From contig DDFK01000002.1 of NCBI GenBank assembly GCA_002337145.1, positions 1,736,868 through 1,800,867 on the forward strand: a stretch of 64,000 bases of DNA, given 5' to 3'. This stretch comes from Chitinophagaceae bacterium UBA1930. GTDB lineage: Bacteria; Bacteroidota; Bacteroidia; Chitinophagales; Chitinophagaceae. The notes under the pieces were generated by a model that made no database searches, was not told the origin of the DNA, and saw only the letters and a list, made by a program, of their open reading frames with translations. The number at the start of each line of letters is the position of its first letter. Position 1 is the stretch's first letter. This document shows positions 60,792 through 64,000 of this stretch, piece by piece. The translations under genes were made by a program, and so were the position numbers.

Positions 60792-62660
60792 ATGAGAAAG
60801 CTGTTTTTCCTGTTACTCGCACTGCCCTTTATCACTACGGCACAAAATACCAACGCCGATTCGGCATGGATTATAAGCAACTACACCAAACAGGAAGTCG
60901 CCATACCTATGCGTGACGGGGTAAAACTCTTCACCGCCATTTATGTGCCCAAAAGCACAACTGAAAAACATCCCTTCTTGTTAAAACGTACCCCCTACTC
61001 CTGCCAGCCTTATGGCCTGGACAAGTTTCCAGAGGTATGGCATAGCTATCAAAAAGAATATTTCAAAGAAGGCTACATCATCGTGCTACAAGATGTACGT
61101 GGCCGCTGGATGAGCGAAGGCCAATTTGTGGATGTGCGTCCTTTTAACAGCAACAAAAAAACGCCCACAGATATTGACGAGGCAAGCGATACTTACGACA
61201 CTATTGACTGGCTGATCAAAAACATAAGCAATAACAACGGCAATGTAGGCGTGTTCGGCATTTCCTACCCCGGCTTCTACTCCACCATGGCCGCACTTAG
61301 CAACCACCCTGCACTAAAAGCCGTTAGTCCGCAAGCCCCTGTTACCGATTGGTTCATGGGCGATGACTTTCACCACAACGGTGCATTCATGCAGATGGAC
61401 GCATTTGAATTTTATGTAGGCTGGGGCTTTGGGGCACCGCATCCCAAGCCAACAACAATGGCTGCAAAAGGCTACACACCCTTTACCAACGACAAATACG
61501 ATTTTTACCTGCGTAGCGGTGCATTGACAAACCTTACCAAAATTGCAGGCGACAGCATCCAATTCTGGAACGACCTCATGAACCACGGCACTCTTGATGC
61601 CTGGTGGAAAGCAAGGAACGCAAGGGTTGGTTGTGTGGATGTAAAACCTGCCATGTTAGTTGTAGGCGGACTGTTTGATGCAGAAGACTGCTTTGGTGCA
61701 TGGAATACCTACAAAGCCATTGAAAAGCAAAGCCCCAAAACAAACAACAAGCTGGTAATGGGCCCTTGGTTTCATGGACAATGGGCAGGCCGTGGCTATG
61801 GCAACGGTAGCTACCTGGGCAATGTACGTTTTGAAACCGAAACAGCCTTATGGTACCAGCAGAATATGGAACTGCCCTTTTTTAATTACTACCTAAAAGG
61901 CAAAGGCAATGTAGATAATATTGCTAAAGCCAATATATTTTTTACCGGCGAAAACAAATGGCACCAACTGGACACATGGCCGCCAAAGAATGTAGAAATA
62001 CAAGGCTGGGCACTAAGAACCAACGGCTACCTGTCAAGGGCAGTTCCATTGATTGCACCACTAAGCAGGTTCGAGCAATATGTGAGCGACCCCGCAAAAC
62101 CTGTTCCTTATACGGATGGTATACATGACAACAGAACAAGGGAATACATGACCGATGACCAACGCTTTGCCAGCACCCGACCGGATGTACTGGTTTTTAA
62201 AACCGATACCCTTACGGCAGACGTAACTGTGGCAGGTCCGCTGGTAGCAGATTTGATGGTAAGCATCTCGGGCACCGATGCCGATTTTGTAGTGAAGCTG
62301 ATTGATGTTTTTCCCGACAACTTCACCTATTCCAAAACAGATACTTACTTAATGAACGGCTACCAGATGCTGGTACGTGGCGAGATCATGCGGGGCAAGT
62401 TCCGCAACAGTTTCGAGAAACCCGAGCCCTTTGTGCCCAACAAACCCACACAGGTAAAATACACCCTGCCCGACGTGGCACATACCTTTAAAAAAGGCCA
62501 TCGCATCATGGTGCAGGTACAGAGTAGCTGGTTTCCGTTGGTGGACAGGAACCCGCAACAGTTCATGGATATATACCATGCCAAGGATGCGGACTTTCAA
62601 AAAGCAACCATTAAAATATACTGCAACGATTCCAAGATACTGTTGCCTGTAGTAAAGTAG
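60792..62660 (+). CDS. secreted CocE/NonD-family hydrolase (X-Pro dipeptidyl-peptidase S15-like)
   Basis: 622 residues; signal peptide to about residue 18 (LPFITTAQ). The alpha/beta-hydrolase core contains VAIPMRDGVKLFTAIYVP, VLQDVRGRWMSEGQF, the nucleophile motif GVFGISYPGFYS (Ser158) and VGGLFDAEDCFG with the acid. The C-terminal beta-jelly-roll (YTLPDVAHTFKKGHRIMVQVQ) is the X-Pro/CocE C-domain. Such enzymes are acylases, esterases or prolyl peptidases; the substrate is unclear. It is upstream of, and 69 bp from, the gene cut by the window end. Confidence 0.93.
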   Translation: MRKLFFLLLALPFITTAQNTNADSAWIISNYTKQEVAIPMRDGVKLFTAIYVPKSTTEKHPFLLKRTPYSCQPYGLDKFPEVWHSYQKEYFKEGYIIVLQDVRGRWMSEGQFVDVRPFNSNKKTPTDIDEASDTYDTIDWLIKNISNNNGNVGVFGISYPGFYSTMAALSNHPALKAVSPQAPVTDWFMGDDFHHNGAFMQMDAFEFYVGWGFGAPHPKPTTMAAKGYTPFTNDKYDFYLRSGALTNLTKIAGDSIQFWNDLMNHGTLDAWWKARNARVGCVDVKPAMLVVGGLFDAEDCFGAWNTYKAIEKQSPKTNNKLVMGPWFHGQWAGRGYGNGSYLGNVRFETETALWYQQNMELPFFNYYLKGKGNVDNIAKANIFFTGENKWHQLDTWPPKNVEIQGWALRTNGYLSRAVPLIAPLSRFEQYVSDPAKPVPYTDGIHDNRTREYMTDDQRFASTRPDVLVFKTDTLTADVTVAGPLVADLMVSISGTDADFVVKLIDVFPDNFTYSKTDTYLMNGYQMLVRGEIMRGKFRNSFEKPEPFVPNKPTQVKYTLPDVAHTFKKGHRIMVQVQSSWFPLVDRNPQQFMDIYHAKDADFQKATIKIYCNDSKILLPVVK

Positions 62661-62729
62661 AATCTACCCAACAGCAGGTATTGCACCCGGCAAACAAACA
62701 TTCTAATATTACATCCAAATTGTAATGTT

Positions 62730-64000
62730 ATGTATAATGCCATCCGCTCAATAATTGTTACCTGCTGCATAGCCGCATTACTCCTTACTGTTGCCCATGC
62801 CCAAAAAAAGCAGCCGGCAACAGAAACAAGGGAAATGTTCTTCCGCATCAGCTCTATTAAAAAAATGGGTAAAGACAGTATTGCGGCATCCATTGTGGGC
62901 GGCAAAAAGCAAGGCCTCTCAAAAGGCAGTACCGGCCCGGTAAAAGGCGTGTACAAAATAGGCGACGATAGAAGCGACCTGGAGATTGGCTTTGCCAGTG
63001 TAACCAGCGTTGACGATGCAACCGCTTGGGTAATCATAAGACCCGTAGACCAGGCGGCTGCCAATAAGAATTATGAAACCCGTGTGGGCGACTATGTAAA
63101 GCTGAACATTTCCGTTCCCAAACTATCTTATAGAAGTATACTGTTTGAACTGGCTTTGCTAGACATCAGGTTCGACAACCTGAACAGGGAACCCTTATAC
63201 GATTTTGATGACCTGATATACAAAGACAGTAAAAAACTGGAAGACAGTTTAATGCAAGCCGGTGCCTATGATGTGGTACAAACCTATGAAGCCCTGAAAA
63301 ATGATACCAGTTTCCATGACCTGAGGACGCCGATGAAGGAGGGCAGGTATACAGGCAGAAGCATTTTTGATGTAATGCAATACTGCAAACCAAGGGATAT
63401 CTTTACCTTCCTGCATTTTGTAAACAACTACCCTGGTAAATATATTGGCAACACCTGGAAACTGAACGAAACATTTGCCACATGGGTAATGAACAAGGCC
63501 CCTTACAGTAAAAGGGAAATCTACGACAGCGTTGTTGCCTATAAAAACAGCCCCACGCTGTTAAAAGCATTTGTAACCAGGAACCTTGCTTTGTTAAAAG
63601 AAAAAAACTTTGTGGAAGACTGGATAAGCGATGCCAACAGTTTAATATCCGACAACAAAACAACTGAAGCATTGCAAATGTTTGAAGCTGCAAAAACGCT
63701 GCTACCCTATTTGCAAGACAATTGCCTTACCGGCTACTACCACTACTGTTATGCTTCTGTATACGACAACAAGAAAGAATACAACAAAAGCCTGCAAAGC
63801 TGCGATACCGCTTATAAATATTTTACCATTTGTGGCAACGATTACTTTAAGATACAGACACTTTTAAAGAAAGGGCTAACCTATAACACCATTGACAGAA
63901 ATGAAGATGCCCTACGTGTTTTTGAGCAGATGCTTACCGCCATCAACGACCCTGCTACCAAAATAAAGCCTACACAAAAAACATTGTTCCTTGCAAAATA
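62730..64000 (+). CDS. secreted protein with TPR-like repeats, 3' end cut by window edge
   Basis: An open frame from ATG 62730 runs to the end of the window without a stop (423 codons plus two bases). Signal peptide to about residue 24 (LLTVAHAQ). The first part (about 25-130) is beta-rich (GKDSIAASIVGGKKQGLSKG, KIGDDRSDLEIGFASV). From about 310 on it has helical pairs of TPR type (ALQMFEAAKTLLPYLQDNCL, EYNKSLQSCDTAYKYFTIC, EDALRVFEQML). TPR proteins of this kind with a signal peptide often end in a CHAT or peptidase domain, but that part is beyond the window. Confidence 0.85.
   Translation, partial: MYNAIRSIIVTCCIAALLLTVAHAQKKQPATETREMFFRISSIKKMGKDSIAASIVGGKKQGLSKGSTGPVKGVYKIGDDRSDLEIGFASVTSVDDATAWVIIRPVDQAAANKNYETRVGDYVKLNISVPKLSYRSILFELALLDIRFDNLNREPLYDFDDLIYKDSKKLEDSLMQAGAYDVVQTYEALKNDTSFHDLRTPMKEGRYTGRSIFDVMQYCKPRDIFTFLHFVNNYPGKYIGNTWKLNETFATWVMNKAPYSKREIYDSVVAYKNSPTLLKAFVTRNLALLKEKNFVEDWISDANSLISDNKTTEALQMFEAAKTLLPYLQDNCLTGYYHYCYASVYDNKKEYNKSLQSCDTAYKYFTICGNDYFKIQTLLKKGLTYNTIDRNEDALRVFEQMLTAINDPATKIKPTQKTLFLAK

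Noticed and set aside
1..64000. CRISPR array, tRNA, rRNA, prophage or insertion sequence
   Set aside because: No regular direct repeats with spacers, no TTCGAATC-type T-loop that folds, no transposase or integrase motif was found by reading.

Overview
The window looks like chromosomal DNA of a member of the Bacteroidota, most likely family Chitinophagaceae. The signs are a very large secreted protein with a type IX secretion (T9SS) C-terminal domain, an OmpA/TonB-type beta-barrel receptor, a bacillithiol deacetylase (BshB1), Bacteroidota-restricted families (DUF4954-like, DUF6089-like), weak or absent Shine-Dalgarno sites, and coding strands that switch often. I saw no phage, integrase, transposase, CRISPR array, rRNA or tRNA. 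All family calls come from reading translated sequence; nothing was searched.

Layout. 1-9.9 kb: a membrane-anchored protein cut by the left edge, an acyl-CoA mutase large subunit, an SRPBCC protein, then a minus-strand group (BlaI-type repressor, M56 metallopeptidase fused to a cell-wall amidase, outer-membrane receptor), and lpxB facing a secreted unknown. 9.9-19.7 kb: histidine-degradation genes (formimidoylglutamase-like hutG, formimidoyltransferase-cyclodeaminase, hutI) mixed with a small XRE regulator, a PQQ-type sugar dehydrogenase, a cation/proton antiporter, a lipoprotein amidase, bshB1 and rpmE2. 19.8-23.1 kb: yajQ, a beta-lactamase-fold serine hydrolase, an outer-membrane protein. 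23.2-35.2 kb: a co-oriented pectin catabolism cluster (GH28, GH105, PL10, CE8, uxaB, uxaA, uxaC) with a divergent LacI-type regulator. 35.3-42.3 kb: a small protein with a PID-CTERM-like tail beside a 2122-residue T9SS cargo. 42.5-64 kb: oxidoreductase, acetyltransferase, glmS, DUF4954, aspartate kinase, thioesterase, S9 peptidase, an AT-richer pair (lipoprotein and intradiol dioxygenase), yggS, an ABC exporter pair, acyl-CoA dehydrogenase, a VOC protein, a CocE-type hydrolase, and a secreted protein cut by the right edge.

How genes work together. The pectin cluster covers de-esterification, chain cleavage, oligomer trimming and conversion of galacturonate to 2-keto-3-deoxygluconate; the LacI-type protein with a CpG-centred palindrome in the shared promoter region is the probable switch. 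The hut genes cover the last steps of histidine breakdown, apparently with two alternative routes for formiminoglutamate. The BlaI/M56-amidase group is the strongest candidate for an under-described system: three matching 16-bp dyads lie directly in front of blaI, and the membrane peptidase carries an intact periplasmic peptidoglycan amidase where BlaR1 has a beta-lactam sensor.
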